DNA from: Brevibacillus brevis
GTDB taxonomy: Bacteria > Bacillota > Bacilli > Brevibacillales > Brevibacillaceae
Length of the DNA: 64,000 bases
Reading direction: 5' to 3'
NCBI RefSeq assembly: GCF_022026395.1
Contig: NZ_CP041767.1
Span: 2,326,501-2,390,500 of the forward strand
Shown here: positions 46,492-54,244 of the stretch, piece by piece
How the letters are laid out: every line of letters begins with the position of its first letter
Position numbering within the stretch: the first letter of the stretch is position 1
Program-made: the position numbers and the translations under genes
Notes under the pieces: generated by a model
The model's database searches: none
What the model was told of the DNA's origin: nothing
The model's input: the letters and a program-made list of their open reading frames with translations, nothing else

Positions 46492-47448
46492 GTGATCGTT
46501 ACATTTTTAGGCACCGGATCAGGTGCACCCACTACGCGAAGAAATGTGAGTGGGATCGGCTTGCGATTTTTACAGGCAGGAAAGTGGTGGTTGTTTGACT
46601 GCGGAGAGGGGACGCAGCACCAGCTACTGCGAGCACCGATGAAAATCAGTCAATTGGACAAAATTTTTATCACCCATCTGCATGGGGATCATCTGTACGG
46701 ACTGATCGGACTGCTTGCGAGCCGGTCATTGCGCAATACCGAGCCAACTCCGTTAGAGCTGTACGGACCACCGGGGCTCGATAAATATTTTCGAGCGATC
46801 ATGGAGGCAAGTCCGGTTCATTTGCAATATCCATTAGAAATAAAAATCGTCAGTGAGGGCGTAATCTACGAGGACGAAGAGATCGTGGTGAGCTGTCGGA
46901 TGGCGAAGCATCGCGTGCCTTCGTTTGCTTATGCCGTGGTGGAAAAGGAGAAGACAGGAGCATTTCAAGTAGAACTGGCAAAGCAGGCCGGGGTGCCGTC
47001 AGGGCCGCTGTTTGGAGCCTTGAAGAGAGGAGAACAGGTCACACTCGAGGATGGTCGTGTTCTGGACGGGAAGGACTTCGTTGGAGAGCCGCAGCCAGGA
47101 CGCAAAATCGTCTTCAGTGGAGATACGGAACCGAGCCACGCGGTACTCGAGCTGGCAAAAGGGGCGGATTTGCTCGTCCACGAAGCGACCTACGCCCATC
47201 ACGACAAGGAGCTGGCGACCAGAAGCGGGCATTCCACAGCACGAGAGGCGGCTCAAATTGCCAAAGAGGCTGGCGTGAAACAACTGTGTCTGACTCACTT
47301 CAGTCCACGTTATGAAGATGAAGACGGGGATTTTTCGATGGAGGATTTGTTGGCAGAGGCGCAGCAAATTTTCCCAGCGACCCAATTGGCTGACGATCTC
47401 GGCAGCATTTCTGTCAAGCGAGAGAGAAACGATGGGAGAAAGAAATAA
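46492..47448 (+). CDS. rnz: Ribonuclease Z
   Basis: This 318-residue metallo-beta-lactamase-fold endonuclease matures tRNA 3' ends. The metal site is THLHGDHLYGL (about residues 60-70, HxHxDH). Other landmarks are the N-terminal FLGTGSGAPT, the exosite-arm-like insertion around residues 150-195 and the late metal ligands in FSGDT and LTHFSPRY. The GTG at 46492 follows AAAGGAG by 11 bases and gives the usual N-terminus VIVTFLGTGSG. It is divergent from the ABC transporter operon and leads a possible unit with the 74-residue gene and the YczE-type gene. Confidence 0.95.
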   Translation: MIVTFLGTGSGAPTTRRNVSGIGLRFLQAGKWWLFDCGEGTQHQLLRAPMKISQLDKIFITHLHGDHLYGLIGLLASRSLRNTEPTPLELYGPPGLDKYFRAIMEASPVHLQYPLEIKIVSEGVIYEDEEIVVSCRMAKHRVPSFAYAVVEKEKTGAFQVELAKQAGVPSGPLFGALKRGEQVTLEDGRVLDGKDFVGEPQPGRKIVFSGDTEPSHAVLELAKGADLLVHEATYAHHDKELATRSGHSTAREAAQIAKEAGVKQLCLTHFSPRYEDEDGDFSMEDLLAEAQQIFPATQLADDLGSISVKRERNDGRKK

Positions 47449-47491
47449 TCCTTGCTATAATGAATGATCACGATGGAGGAGGTGGGGGAGC

Positions 47492-47716
47492 ATGAAGCGG
47501 ATTACCTTTGCTACACCAGAAGAACTTATTCAACATTGTCAGTCGGAAGAAGTCAGCCTCGTTGTCGAATATCGAGACGAAGTGAACAAGCAACGCCAGG
47601 TCATTTTGACGGGCGAGCAGCTTGCAGAGGCACAGACCTACCTAAACTTCTCCAAATCCGAAGCGTATTACCGGAAGGACGGACTTTTTTACGAAGTCAT
47701 CGCAGGCTGGAAGTAA
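47492..47716 (+). CDS. Small hypothetical protein
   Basis: This 74-residue soluble protein begins MKRITFATPEELIQHCQSEE with central VVEYRDEVNKQRQVILTGEQ and aromatic-rich C-terminus (YYRKDGLFYEVIAGWK). The start has a strong GGAGGTGGGGGAG site. The alternating pattern suggests a compact alpha/beta domain. I recognise no family. It sits 43 bp after rnz and 26 bp before the YczE-type gene on the same strand. Confidence 0.75.
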   Translation: MKRITFATPEELIQHCQSEEVSLVVEYRDEVNKQRQVILTGEQLAEAQTYLNFSKSEAYYRKDGLFYEVIAGWK

Positions 47717-47742
47717 AACACATCGTCAGGAGATGAGTAGAC

Positions 47743-48399
47743 GTGTCTGGCAGAGGTTCCAACCGGTCGATTGCGGTTCGCTACATGATGTTTGTGCTTG
47801 GCTTGTTCGTTGGTGCATTCGGTACGGTGCTGGCCATTAAGGCAAACTTAGGCGTAGCACCCTGGGAAACCTTTCACATCGGCCTGCAAAAAACATTTGG
47901 ATTAACGATTGGCCTATGGTCTCAGATCGTAGGAGTCGTTGTCATTTTCGCCACGTATTTGGTGGCAAAAATCAAGCCCAATTTTGGAATGTTCTTAAAT
48001 ATGATTTGCTTTGGCTTTTTTCTCGATCTTATCCTATGGTTGGATTTTATTCCTGAACTGCAATCAATTTGGGCGAGGTTCTTGATGTTTCTCGCAGGTG
48101 TTGTTGTTCTGGCTGTCGGAATCGGGATGTATTTGTCTCCTTCTCTTGGTGCGGGTCCGCGTGACAGCTTTATGCTGGCGATGAATGAGCGTCTTGGCTG
48201 GAGTATCCAGCGAGTCCGCCTCATCATAGAAGTAACCGTCCTGCTCGCAGGAGCAGCTTTGGGTGGACCTGTGTCAATCGGAACGATTCTGATCGCGCTG
48301 TTAACGGGACCAATGATTCAAAGGACGATTCCGTTTTGGCGTCAAGTTATGAAAAAACAGTATGAACTGCCCGAGCCAGTTGAAAGACAAGCGAGCTAA
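47743..48399 (+). CDS. YczE/YyaS/YitT-type membrane protein
   Basis: This 218-residue protein has five or six membrane helices. The N-terminal pattern FVLGLFVGAFGTVLAIKANLGVAPWE and the mid-protein GIGMYLSPSLGAGPRDSFML are characteristic of the YczE family, whose biochemical role is unsettled. The start is GTG at 47743, with CAGGAGATGAG upstream. It ends the likely rnz unit; no terminator is obvious directly after it, and the next gene has its own promoter. Confidence 0.82.
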   Translation: MSGRGSNRSIAVRYMMFVLGLFVGAFGTVLAIKANLGVAPWETFHIGLQKTFGLTIGLWSQIVGVVVIFATYLVAKIKPNFGMFLNMICFGFFLDLILWLDFIPELQSIWARFLMFLAGVVVLAVGIGMYLSPSLGAGPRDSFMLAMNERLGWSIQRVRLIIEVTVLLAGAALGGPVSIGTILIALLTGPMIQRTIPFWRQVMKKQYELPEPVERQAS

Positions 48400-48487
48400 T
48401 CTCCATTCAATTTGCCAGTAGCTGTGTAAAAATCCGGGAAAAACGGTCTTGTATAGGCGATGGTCCAATCATCTTTGAGCATTCGCA

Positions 48488-48496
48488 CATACAGTA
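48488..48496 (+). promoter_or_regulatory. Candidate mother-cell sigma promoter -10 element
   Basis: CATACAGTA fits the -10 elements of SigE (CATACANT) and SigK (CATANNNTA) and lies 31 bp before the start of the YjcZ-type gene. The -35 side is not convincing enough to choose between them. Confidence 0.45.
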
Positions 48497-48527
48497 TGAC
48501 TAGTTGCTGGCAAAGGAGGGAAAGCGA

Positions 48528-48617
48528 ATGAGTCTGTTCAACGGAGGATTTGACGACTTTGCTTTAATACTGGTGTTGTTCGTATTGCTCGTTATCGTTG
48601 CTTGCTCTTGCGACTAA
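48528..48617 (+). CDS. YjcZ-family small hydrophobic protein
   Basis: This 29-residue peptide has a short N-terminus MSLFNGGFDD, a hydrophobic core FALILVLFVLLVIVA and a CSCD end, the YjcZ pattern. It has a perfect AAAGGAGG site. The peptide resembles the 35-residue copy at 18211-18318. A sporulation mother-cell -10 element is possible upstream. The function in spores is unknown. Confidence 0.82.
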   Translation: MSLFNGGFDDFALILVLFVLLVIVACSCD

Positions 48618-48646
48618 CGAAAAACACTGGGTAGCTTCGCCAGAGG

Positions 48647-48676
48647 GAGAGCGATTTTTCGCTCTCTCTTTTGTTT
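48647..48676 (+). terminator. Rho-independent terminator
   Basis: GGGAGAGCGA / TCGCTCTCTC with a TTTT loop and a trailing T-rich tract lies after the YjcZ-type gene. Confidence 0.82.
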
Positions 48677-48683
48677 TGCATGA

Positions 48684-48713
48684 AAAAGGCTTCGCCAAAG
48701 AGTGGCGAAGCCA
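48684..48713 (-). terminator. Rho-independent terminator
   Basis: On the minus strand GGCTTCGCCA-CTCTT-TGGCGAAGCC is followed by T5. It ends the SpoVIF-like gene. Confidence 0.85.
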
Positions 48714-48727
48714 AGGGTAGACATATC

Positions 48728-49000
48728 TTATCCGAGACGATCATGCACTTGCTTTTTTACACTGGACATTTGCTGGTCGGATAATTTGACACCGACTGCC
48801 TTGCTGACTTTTTTAATCAGCTCGCTTAATTTCTTGTCGTCCTTCAAGTCTTTCATGGAAAAATCTTTTGCCAGTGATCGTACATCGCCCATCGTCCATT
48901 TTTTCTTGCTTTTCTTGTTGATGGACTTCAGTAAATCACGTGGATTGCCCTTCGCTTTGAGCTTGACTTTTGCCCTTGCTTTTCCTTTTGCTTTTGCCAT
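48728..49000 (-). CDS. SpoVIF-like small basic protein
   Basis: This 90-residue protein has an extremely Lys/Ala-rich N-terminus (KAKGKARAKVKLKAKG) followed by a helical domain (VRSLAKDFSMKDLKDDKKLS, VSKAVGVKLSDQQM). The second part resembles the stage VI sporulation protein F domain; this is a pattern judgement. The Lys/Ala tail could bind DNA or acidic polymers and is not part of standard SpoVIF. GAAAGGAG precedes the start. A YjcZ-type gene next door fits a sporulation neighbourhood. Confidence 0.6.
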   Translation of the reverse strand: MAKAKGKARAKVKLKAKGNPRDLLKSINKKSKKKWTMGDVRSLAKDFSMKDLKDDKKLSELIKKVSKAVGVKLSDQQMSSVKKQVHDRLG

Positions 49001-49187
49001 GATGCTTCGCTCCTTTCAAAAGAATACGTCTGCCCTATGCAGTTATATGGAAATGCAAGGGGGTTCGCTTGGACAGATTCACGCCGCTTTTCGCCTATTT
49101 TGCTTAACGTTGTGCAATGGCCCAAACCCATAGGGGGAGCCATGACATAGGATGAGTCAGAACGATGCATGACGGGAGGCTAGTAGG

Positions 49188-50108
49188 TTGAAAATTGTCA
49201 GCTTTCATCGGGATACGCCATTTACCGAGATACTGTCAGATTTGAAAACCAAGGTTCTGACCAAAACCGAGAGACTTCCATGGCGATGCTATGATGACCT
49301 TTCTTGCTTGTGTGTCAAACAAAAGATTTTTGAGCAGCATGAGGAGCTTTTTCGAAGGTATAAAGCGATGGTGGAAGAGAACATTACCGTAAGCGTCCAT
49401 GCGGAAGGGGAGGATGAAATCCCGTGGGGCGTGCGATATGTAGGGGCACAAAGATTGTGGCGAAAGGGGCGCGGAGCAGGCGTCAAAGTCGCTGTCATCG
49501 ATACAGGAATCTCCCGGGATCATTTTGATTTGAGAGATCAAATAAAGGGCGGCATCCAACTTGTACGCGGCAAACAAAATGGACACGGTACGCATGTCGC
49601 AGGAATCATCGTAGCTGAGATGAACCAAAGAGGAATTGTGGGAGTGTCTCCTGAGGCCCATTTGTATGACGTCCGTGCTTTTGATCATGAAGGTCAATCA
49701 TCTTTGTCGACCATTTTGCAGGCTCTGCAATGGTCGATTGCCAATAAGATGGATGTGATCAACATGAGCTTTGGCATGCCCCAATATAGCGAAGCAATGG
49801 CGCGAGCAGTTGGCAGGGCCCATCAGCAAGGAATCGTACTGGTGGCTTCTGCAGGAAACGGAGGGGGAGAGGCGGAGTATCCCGCTCGGTACGATGGTGT
49901 CATAGGGGTTAGTGCGATTGATCAAACGGGAAAATTGGCATCGTTCAGTGCGAGAGGCAAGGGCGTAAATATGAAGGCACCCGGAGTTGATATTTTGTCT
50001 ACGTGGCCGGGCAATCAGTTTAAAAAGCTGAATGGTACTTCTATGGCTGCCCCGCATGTGGCAGGGCTGAAAGCGCTAGAAATTGGTCGCAAACGAAAAA
50101 AAGCGTAG
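49188..50108 (+). CDS. Subtilisin-like serine protease, probably intracellular
   Basis: This 306-residue S8 peptidase has a complete catalytic triad: D105 in AVIDTG, H133 in HGTHVAG and S285 in GTSMAAPH. The oxyanion asparagine is in ASAGNGGG. It has no signal peptide. The 75-residue N-terminal stretch precedes an IPWGVRYVGA segment like the propeptide junction of subtilases. Absence of a secretion signal resembles intracellular subtilisins. The start is TTG at 49188 after GGGAGG. Three cysteines in the leader (C34, C40, C42) are unusual for the family. It is monocistronic with its own terminator. Confidence 0.88.
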   Translation: MKIVSFHRDTPFTEILSDLKTKVLTKTERLPWRCYDDLSCLCVKQKIFEQHEELFRRYKAMVEENITVSVHAEGEDEIPWGVRYVGAQRLWRKGRGAGVKVAVIDTGISRDHFDLRDQIKGGIQLVRGKQNGHGTHVAGIIVAEMNQRGIVGVSPEAHLYDVRAFDHEGQSSLSTILQALQWSIANKMDVINMSFGMPQYSEAMARAVGRAHQQGIVLVASAGNGGGEAEYPARYDGVIGVSAIDQTGKLASFSARGKGVNMKAPGVDILSTWPGNQFKKLNGTSMAAPHVAGLKALEIGRKRKKA

Positions 50109-50118
50109 CGTTTCTACG

Positions 50119-50166
50119 AAAAAACAGCTCCCAGGCTAAAATGAAGCCAAGGAGCTGTTGCTTTTA
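50119..50166. terminator. Rho-independent terminator, bidirectional
   Basis: AAAACAGCTCC with an inner GGCT / AGCC pairing closes on GGAGCTGTTGCTTTT, between the protease gene and the convergent hypothetical gene. Confidence 0.8.
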
Positions 50167-50175
50167 ATAAACGAA

Positions 50176-50502
50176 TTATTGATGGATTTTGGTGTCATGG
50201 TCTTGCTGGACACGGAACCATATATTAAGATCGTTAATAACACTGGCCAATTCGTGGATCTCGCTGTTCAATTCGCAAGATCTTACGAAATTTTCCTCTT
50301 CGGACATTTGTTTGGTTTTCTCAATGATAACCTGCTCTACCCGGTGTATTTGATCCGGAATGGTTGCGCGGATTTCTTCCCATTCCAGCAACATGTCCGC
50401 TCTTTCTACAGTCGAATAATCTTCCCATTCCAGATGCAGCACGGGAAGTCGTATACCTAGCCGTTCATCATGGATAAATTGATAGCGCAAAGGTGAACTC
50501 AC
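50176..50502 (-). CDS. Hypothetical protein
   Basis: This soluble protein of about 108 residues is mostly acidic and helical (DMLLEWEEIRATIPDQIHRV, EEENFVRSCELNSEIHELAS), with no recognised domain. The start is ambiguous: GTG at 50502 follows GGTGGAG by four bases, while TTG at 50490 follows GAGGAG by ten. It is divergent from the YqxD-family gene, which lies about 70 bp away. Confidence 0.65.
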   Translation of the reverse strand: MSSPLRYQFIHDERLGIRLPVLHLEWEDYSTVERADMLLEWEEIRATIPDQIHRVEQVIIEKTKQMSEEENFVRSCELNSEIHELASVINDLNIWFRVQQDHDTKIHQ

Positions 50503-50571
50503 TCCTCTCCACCTCCATCATACCAAAAATGAATCGGTACGGGGAGAGAAATACACACGAAAGGAGCAACC

Positions 50572-51024
50572 ATGTCAAAAGGACGTGTTCTTATCGATGC
50601 GGATGCTTGTCCGCGCCAGGCACTCTTAACCGCCCAAGCATTGTGCAAAGAGCTCGACTGGATCTGTTTGACCTTTGCCAGTTATAATCATCAAATCGGC
50701 AACGCAAATCATGTGACGGTAGATGCCGGGCCACAAGCGGTAGATATGAAGCTGGCGAACGAAACGAGTCCGGGGGATGTCGTGGTGACACAAGATATTG
50801 GTCTGGCAGCTCTCATTCTCGGGAAGAAAGCCCATGCCCTGACACCACACGGGATGGTTTTTGACCCAGAACGGATTGCGTTTCACTTGGAAGAACGAAA
50901 TGAAAAAGCGAGATATCGCCGCGGGGGAGGTCGTACGAAGGGGCCTGCTGCTCGTACACGAGAAGACGATCAACGATTTGCTGAGTCCCTGCGCTTTTTG
51001 ATAGAAAGAGGAGATCAACAATGA
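50572..51024 (+). CDS. yqxD: YaiI/YqxD family (UPF0178) protein
   Basis: This 150-residue protein begins MSKGRVLIDADACPRQ, the DADACP signature of the UPF0178 (DUF188) family. Other landmarks are GDVVVTQDIGLAALIL, resembling a PIN-like nuclease core with acidic metal ligands, and a basic RYRRGGGRTKGPAARTR tail, also typical. No in vivo substrate is known. The stop overlaps the next gene's start (ATGA), so it is translationally coupled to the PAP2 phosphatase gene. Confidence 0.9.
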   Translation: MSKGRVLIDADACPRQALLTAQALCKELDWICLTFASYNHQIGNANHVTVDAGPQAVDMKLANETSPGDVVVTQDIGLAALILGKKAHALTPHGMVFDPERIAFHLEERNEKARYRRGGGRTKGPAARTREDDQRFAESLRFLIERGDQQ

Positions 51025-51689
51025 TTCAGACAACTAGAAAAAATGGATATGTAGGCGGAGCACTAGCGTTTGCTGTTCTTGCTACGATCATGTTTGCCCT
51101 CTACCTAGCAGGGAGAGTGGCAGGTATGGATCAAGCTGCCATCGCATTTGCGGAGTCGATTCGCTCGGATGTTGGGACTGCCTTTTTTCGATTGGTAACC
51201 AATCTGGGCGGAGGCATGTTCCTTGTACCAGTAGCAGTGATTATGATCGTTGTCCTATACATAAAGAAATATCGTGTGGAGGCAATGTTTGTTCTCATTT
51301 CCCTCGGTGTCAGTGAAGTCGCAAATGAGCTTTTAAAGCTGTTTTTTGCCAGACCTAGACCGAGTGGCGTCAATCTGATTGAGCTGCCGGAGTCCTTTTC
51401 GTTTCCGAGTGGTCATGCAATGATCGGACCAGCCTTTTATTGCATGGTCGGGTTTTGGATTGCCCAGTGGTTTGCGGAGAAAAGATGGTCGTCGCTTGTG
51501 CAGCCTGCGATTTTTATTTTCGTGGTATTGCTCGCGTTCAGCCGTGTGTACTTGGGCGTTCATTTTTTGAGTGATGTGCTTACCGGCTTTTTCCTGTCGA
51601 TGTGCTGGTACTTTCTCCTTCGTCTTGGCTATGAAGAATGGATGGGGAGACGAAGCACAGTCGTCGACCCCATACCGCATTCCAGATAA
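51021..51689 (+). CDS. PAP2-family membrane phosphatase
   Basis: This 222-residue integral membrane protein has six helices and the tripartite acid-phosphatase signature: KLFFARPRPSG (about 108-118), PSGHAMIG (about 131-138) and SRVYLGVHFLSDVLTG (about 178-193). These supply the catalytic histidines and arginines. Members dephosphorylate phosphatidate, undecaprenyl pyrophosphate or similar lipids. The start overlaps the yqxD stop. The gene ends one base before the stop of the convergent LysR gene with no terminator between. Confidence 0.9.
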   Translation: MIQTTRKNGYVGGALAFAVLATIMFALYLAGRVAGMDQAAIAFAESIRSDVGTAFFRLVTNLGGGMFLVPVAVIMIVVLYIKKYRVEAMFVLISLGVSEVANELLKLFFARPRPSGVNLIELPESFSFPSGHAMIGPAFYCMVGFWIAQWFAEKRWSSLVQPAIFIFVVLLAFSRVYLGVHFLSDVLTGFFLSMCWYFLLRLGYEEWMGRRSTVVDPIPHSR

Positions 51690-51690
51690 T

Positions 51691-52572
51691 CTAGGTGGAA
51701 TACCCTAATTCACTCATTAAACTCAGCCATTTTTCTACGCTGGGTTTATTTTTTTTGTCCTTCGGCAAGACGATGTACGCCGAGCGTTTGGGAGGCTTAT
51801 TGCCTGTGATGATCAGTTCCTTCAAGGTACCAGCCGCAAGCTCGGCTTTGACGGTAGAGCGCGTCAACAAGCTCACGCCGAGACCCTCTTTTATCAGATC
51901 GATGGCGAGCTCCGCTTTGTCTACTGTTAGCTTGGGTACGTAATTTCGCGGCAGTGTCTGTCTTATCCACTCGTTAAAAGGAGGGCCCCAATTCATGTAC
52001 AGCAGCGGCAGATTGCGCAGTTCGCGCCAATCGACGTGTGTAGATGCGGCGATGGAGCTCTCTGGACAGCAAACCAGGACAATTTCATCATCCCACGTTG
52101 GAATGACGTCAAAGTTGGGTAAGGATGGAGGAACGTATACGATTCCGATTTGAATCACGTTATCCAGCAAATACTGGATGACATCGGACGAGTGGCCTGT
52201 CTTTGTGCTGATGGCAATTTGTGGATACCGGTAGTGGTACTCTTTCAAGATTGGTTCGAGGGTGGATGTCCAGATCGCGTTTAAGCTGCCAATCGATAAA
52301 TAGTCTTCATAAGGCTGGAGTGAGGCGACTTCATTTAGGGCTTCATGGGACAGTTTGAGAATTCTCTCTGCATACGGTAAAAGGGTTAAGCCCGCTTGGG
52401 TTATCTCAACACTTCTTTTATCACGAATGAAAAGAGGTTTGCCAACTTTTTCTTCCAGTTGCTTGATTCGCATTGTCACCGTAGACTGGACTAAGTGGAG
52501 CATTTCCGCAGCCTTGGTGAAATTTTTCGTTTGGGCCAATGTGTAGAAAGCGCGTAATTGTTCGAAGTCCAT
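51691..52572 (-). CDS. LysR-family transcriptional regulator
   Basis: This 293-residue protein has an N-terminal winged helix-turn-helix (about residues 1-60; FEQLRAFYTLAQTKNFTKAA, HLVQSTVTMRIKQLE) and a periplasmic-binding-like effector domain (about 90-290). The ATG at 52572 is favoured by AGAGGGA upstream and the typical MDFEQLRAF start. It is divergent from an MFS exporter gene about 130 bp away, the classical target position for LysR activators. The effector is unknown. Confidence 0.92.
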   Translation of the reverse strand: MDFEQLRAFYTLAQTKNFTKAAEMLHLVQSTVTMRIKQLEEKVGKPLFIRDKRSVEITQAGLTLLPYAERILKLSHEALNEVASLQPYEDYLSIGSLNAIWTSTLEPILKEYHYRYPQIAISTKTGHSSDVIQYLLDNVIQIGIVYVPPSLPNFDVIPTWDDEIVLVCCPESSIAASTHVDWRELRNLPLLYMNWGPPFNEWIRQTLPRNYVPKLTVDKAELAIDLIKEGLGVSLLTRSTVKAELAAGTLKELIITGNKPPKRSAYIVLPKDKKNKPSVEKWLSLMSELGYST

Positions 52573-52704
52573 ACAGTTGGAATCCCTCTTATCTAAATAT
52601 TTGATTACCATATACAAAATTGTTCGTTTCCCAAATTATACCCTGTTCGCTAAGCTGGGGATATCCTTATTTCATGGGCTATCGGGAGAGCGAGGGGTAT
52701 TGGA

Positions 52705-53961
52705 ATGAAGTGGGAATGGTGGCGAGAAACGCCCTTTTCAGTGAAGCTCTTGTTAAGCACATCTTTTATGATGAATATGGGTTTTTATGCATTAATCCCA
52801 TATCTCACTTTGTATTTGACAGGCAGCATCGGCTGGACACTGGCGATGGCAGGAATTGTCCTGAGTGTGAGACAGTTCTCGCAGCAAGGTCTTGCCTTTC
52901 TTGGCGGTGTGATCGCGGATGCCTTCGGATACAAAGGGGCGATGTTCCTCGGGTTGGGCGTGCGTGCTGTTGGTTTTGCGATGTTCCTCGGGTTGGGCGT
53001 GCGTGCTGTTGGTTTTGCGATGTTCGCTTTTTGTACCGAGACGTGGCACTTTTTTGTTGCCGCGATTCTTTCCGGTTTGGGTGGGGCGTTGTTTGAGCCT
53101 GCATGTTCTGCTGCCTATGCCATTATTACGCCTGATCCCATTCGAAAAGAAGTATTCTCCCTTCGCAATGTGCTTGGCAATATTGCAGTTGTCGGCTCTC
53201 AAATCGTGGGGACAGCACTCTCGGCTATTGATTTTACGTACATTTCGCTGTTTGCAGGGGCGGTTTTTGGTGTGAATGCTATCGTGATCTTCTTTTTATT
53301 CCCACCGATTCGCGCCACGAATACACGGCATAGTATATGGGAAAGTATGTCTACGGTAGTGAAGGACAAGCTGTTTGTACGTTATACCTTTATTTTGATG
53401 GGGTATTATTACTTGAATATGCAGGTGTTTTTAACGATTCCGCTATTTGTTGAAAATGTTACACATAGCAAGGTGAATGTAGGGATCGTGCTTTCTGCGC
53501 TTTCGCTGTTTGTGATCTTATTTCAAATGAAAGTGACACAATTGCTGGAGGGTTATCCGCAAAGGCTTACCTTGATTGGCATCGGGACGTTGTTTATGAG
53601 CGTGGGACTATTTTTGTTCACGTTTGCTGATTCATTGTGGCTCATTCTCTTGGATGTGTTCCTTTTTGCACTAGGTACCATGATTGCTGTTCCGAATCTG
53701 GTGGATGTCGTTCCCCGTTTTGCTCCTAAAGATTTGGTGGGCGCCTATTATGGCTTTAACGGATATTCGATTGCCATCGGAGGTTCATTTGGACAGGTAG
53801 CGGGAGGATGGGTGTACGATGTCGGGCTGCGTTTGCAAACGCCGTGGCTGCCGTGGACCATTTGTTTGGTCATTGGTTTTTGGGTGGCCTGGATGCTGCA
53901 TCGTATGGAACAACAAACCGGACAAATCGGGAATGATTTGAAGAAAATAGCTCGCTCATAA
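52705..53961 (+). CDS. MFS transporter with internal 13-residue tandem duplication
   Basis: This 418-residue transporter has about 12 helices. The loop 2-3 motif is GGVIADAFGYKGAM. Immediately after it the 13-residue block MFLGLGVRAVGFA occurs twice in a row (about residues 80-105), from an exact 39-bp DNA duplication that keeps the frame. The added residues fall in the third membrane helix and would distort it unless re-registered. Otherwise it resembles multidrug efflux permeases. It is divergent from a LysR regulator that probably controls it. The duplication may be allele-specific. Confidence 0.85.
   Translation: MKWEWWRETPFSVKLLLSTSFMMNMGFYALIPYLTLYLTGSIGWTLAMAGIVLSVRQFSQQGLAFLGGVIADAFGYKGAMFLGLGVRAVGFAMFLGLGVRAVGFAMFAFCTETWHFFVAAILSGLGGALFEPACSAAYAIITPDPIRKEVFSLRNVLGNIAVVGSQIVGTALSAIDFTYISLFAGAVFGVNAIVIFFLFPPIRATNTRHSIWESMSTVVKDKLFVRYTFILMGYYYLNMQVFLTIPLFVENVTHSKVNVGIVLSALSLFVILFQMKVTQLLEGYPQRLTLIGIGTLFMSVGLFLFTFADSLWLILLDVFLFALGTMIAVPNLVDVVPRFAPKDLVGAYYGFNGYSIAIGGSFGQVAGGWVYDVGLRLQTPWLPWTICLVIGFWVAWMLHRMEQQTGQIGNDLKKIARS
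52939..53025. repeat. 39-bp exact tandem repeat inside the MFS gene
   Basis: The unit starting GCGATGTTCCTCGGGTTGGG is present twice with no mismatch (52939-52977, 52978-53016), plus the first nine bases of a third. The period of 39 preserves the frame. Confidence 0.95.
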
Positions 53962-54047
53962 ATATTTTTGGGCGAAATGAAACATTTTCCATTGTTCATA
54001 CGTATATATCGATAGAGATGATTGGCGCAAGAAAGTGAGGGAATTTT

Positions 54048-54155
54048 ATGGAAGATATGAAAAAGCTGAAGCGCATGTTGCTGGTAACGAGTTCCCTTGG
54101 ATTTGCAGTCTTTGCCATGGTAGTCGTTACGGAAATTGTCCGAATCTCATTGTAG
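54048..54155 (+). CDS. Small single-pass membrane protein
   Basis: This 35-residue peptide has a basic start MEDMKKLKRM, one hydrophobic helix (LLVTSSLGFAVFAMVVVTEI) and a short end VRISL. The GTGAGGG site lies nine bases before the ATG. It has its own downstream terminator, shared with the convergent permease gene. I recognise no family. The Lys-rich N-terminus predicts a cytoplasmic N-end. It is real if conserved in relatives, which I cannot test here. Confidence 0.5.
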   Translation: MEDMKKLKRMLLVTSSLGFAVFAMVVVTEIVRISL

Positions 54156-54188
54156 CAATGCCAAGCCTAACGCATCGCATATAAAACA

Positions 54189-54241
54189 TGAAAAGCTTGC
54201 AGTCCCTTCTTGAAAGTAGGGGGCTGCAAGCTTTTCTTTTT
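54189..54241. terminator. Rho-independent terminator, bidirectional
   Basis: AAAAGCTTGCAGTCCC pairs with GGGGGCTGCAAGCTTTT, then CTTTTT. It lies between the 35-residue gene and the convergent permease gene. Confidence 0.88.
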
Positions 54242-54244
54242 GAT

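Noticed and set aside
52619-53104. Alternative frames over the duplicated MFS region
   Set aside because: They merely mirror the 39-bp tandem repeat in other frames; the MFS frame is the only one with a full-length family match.
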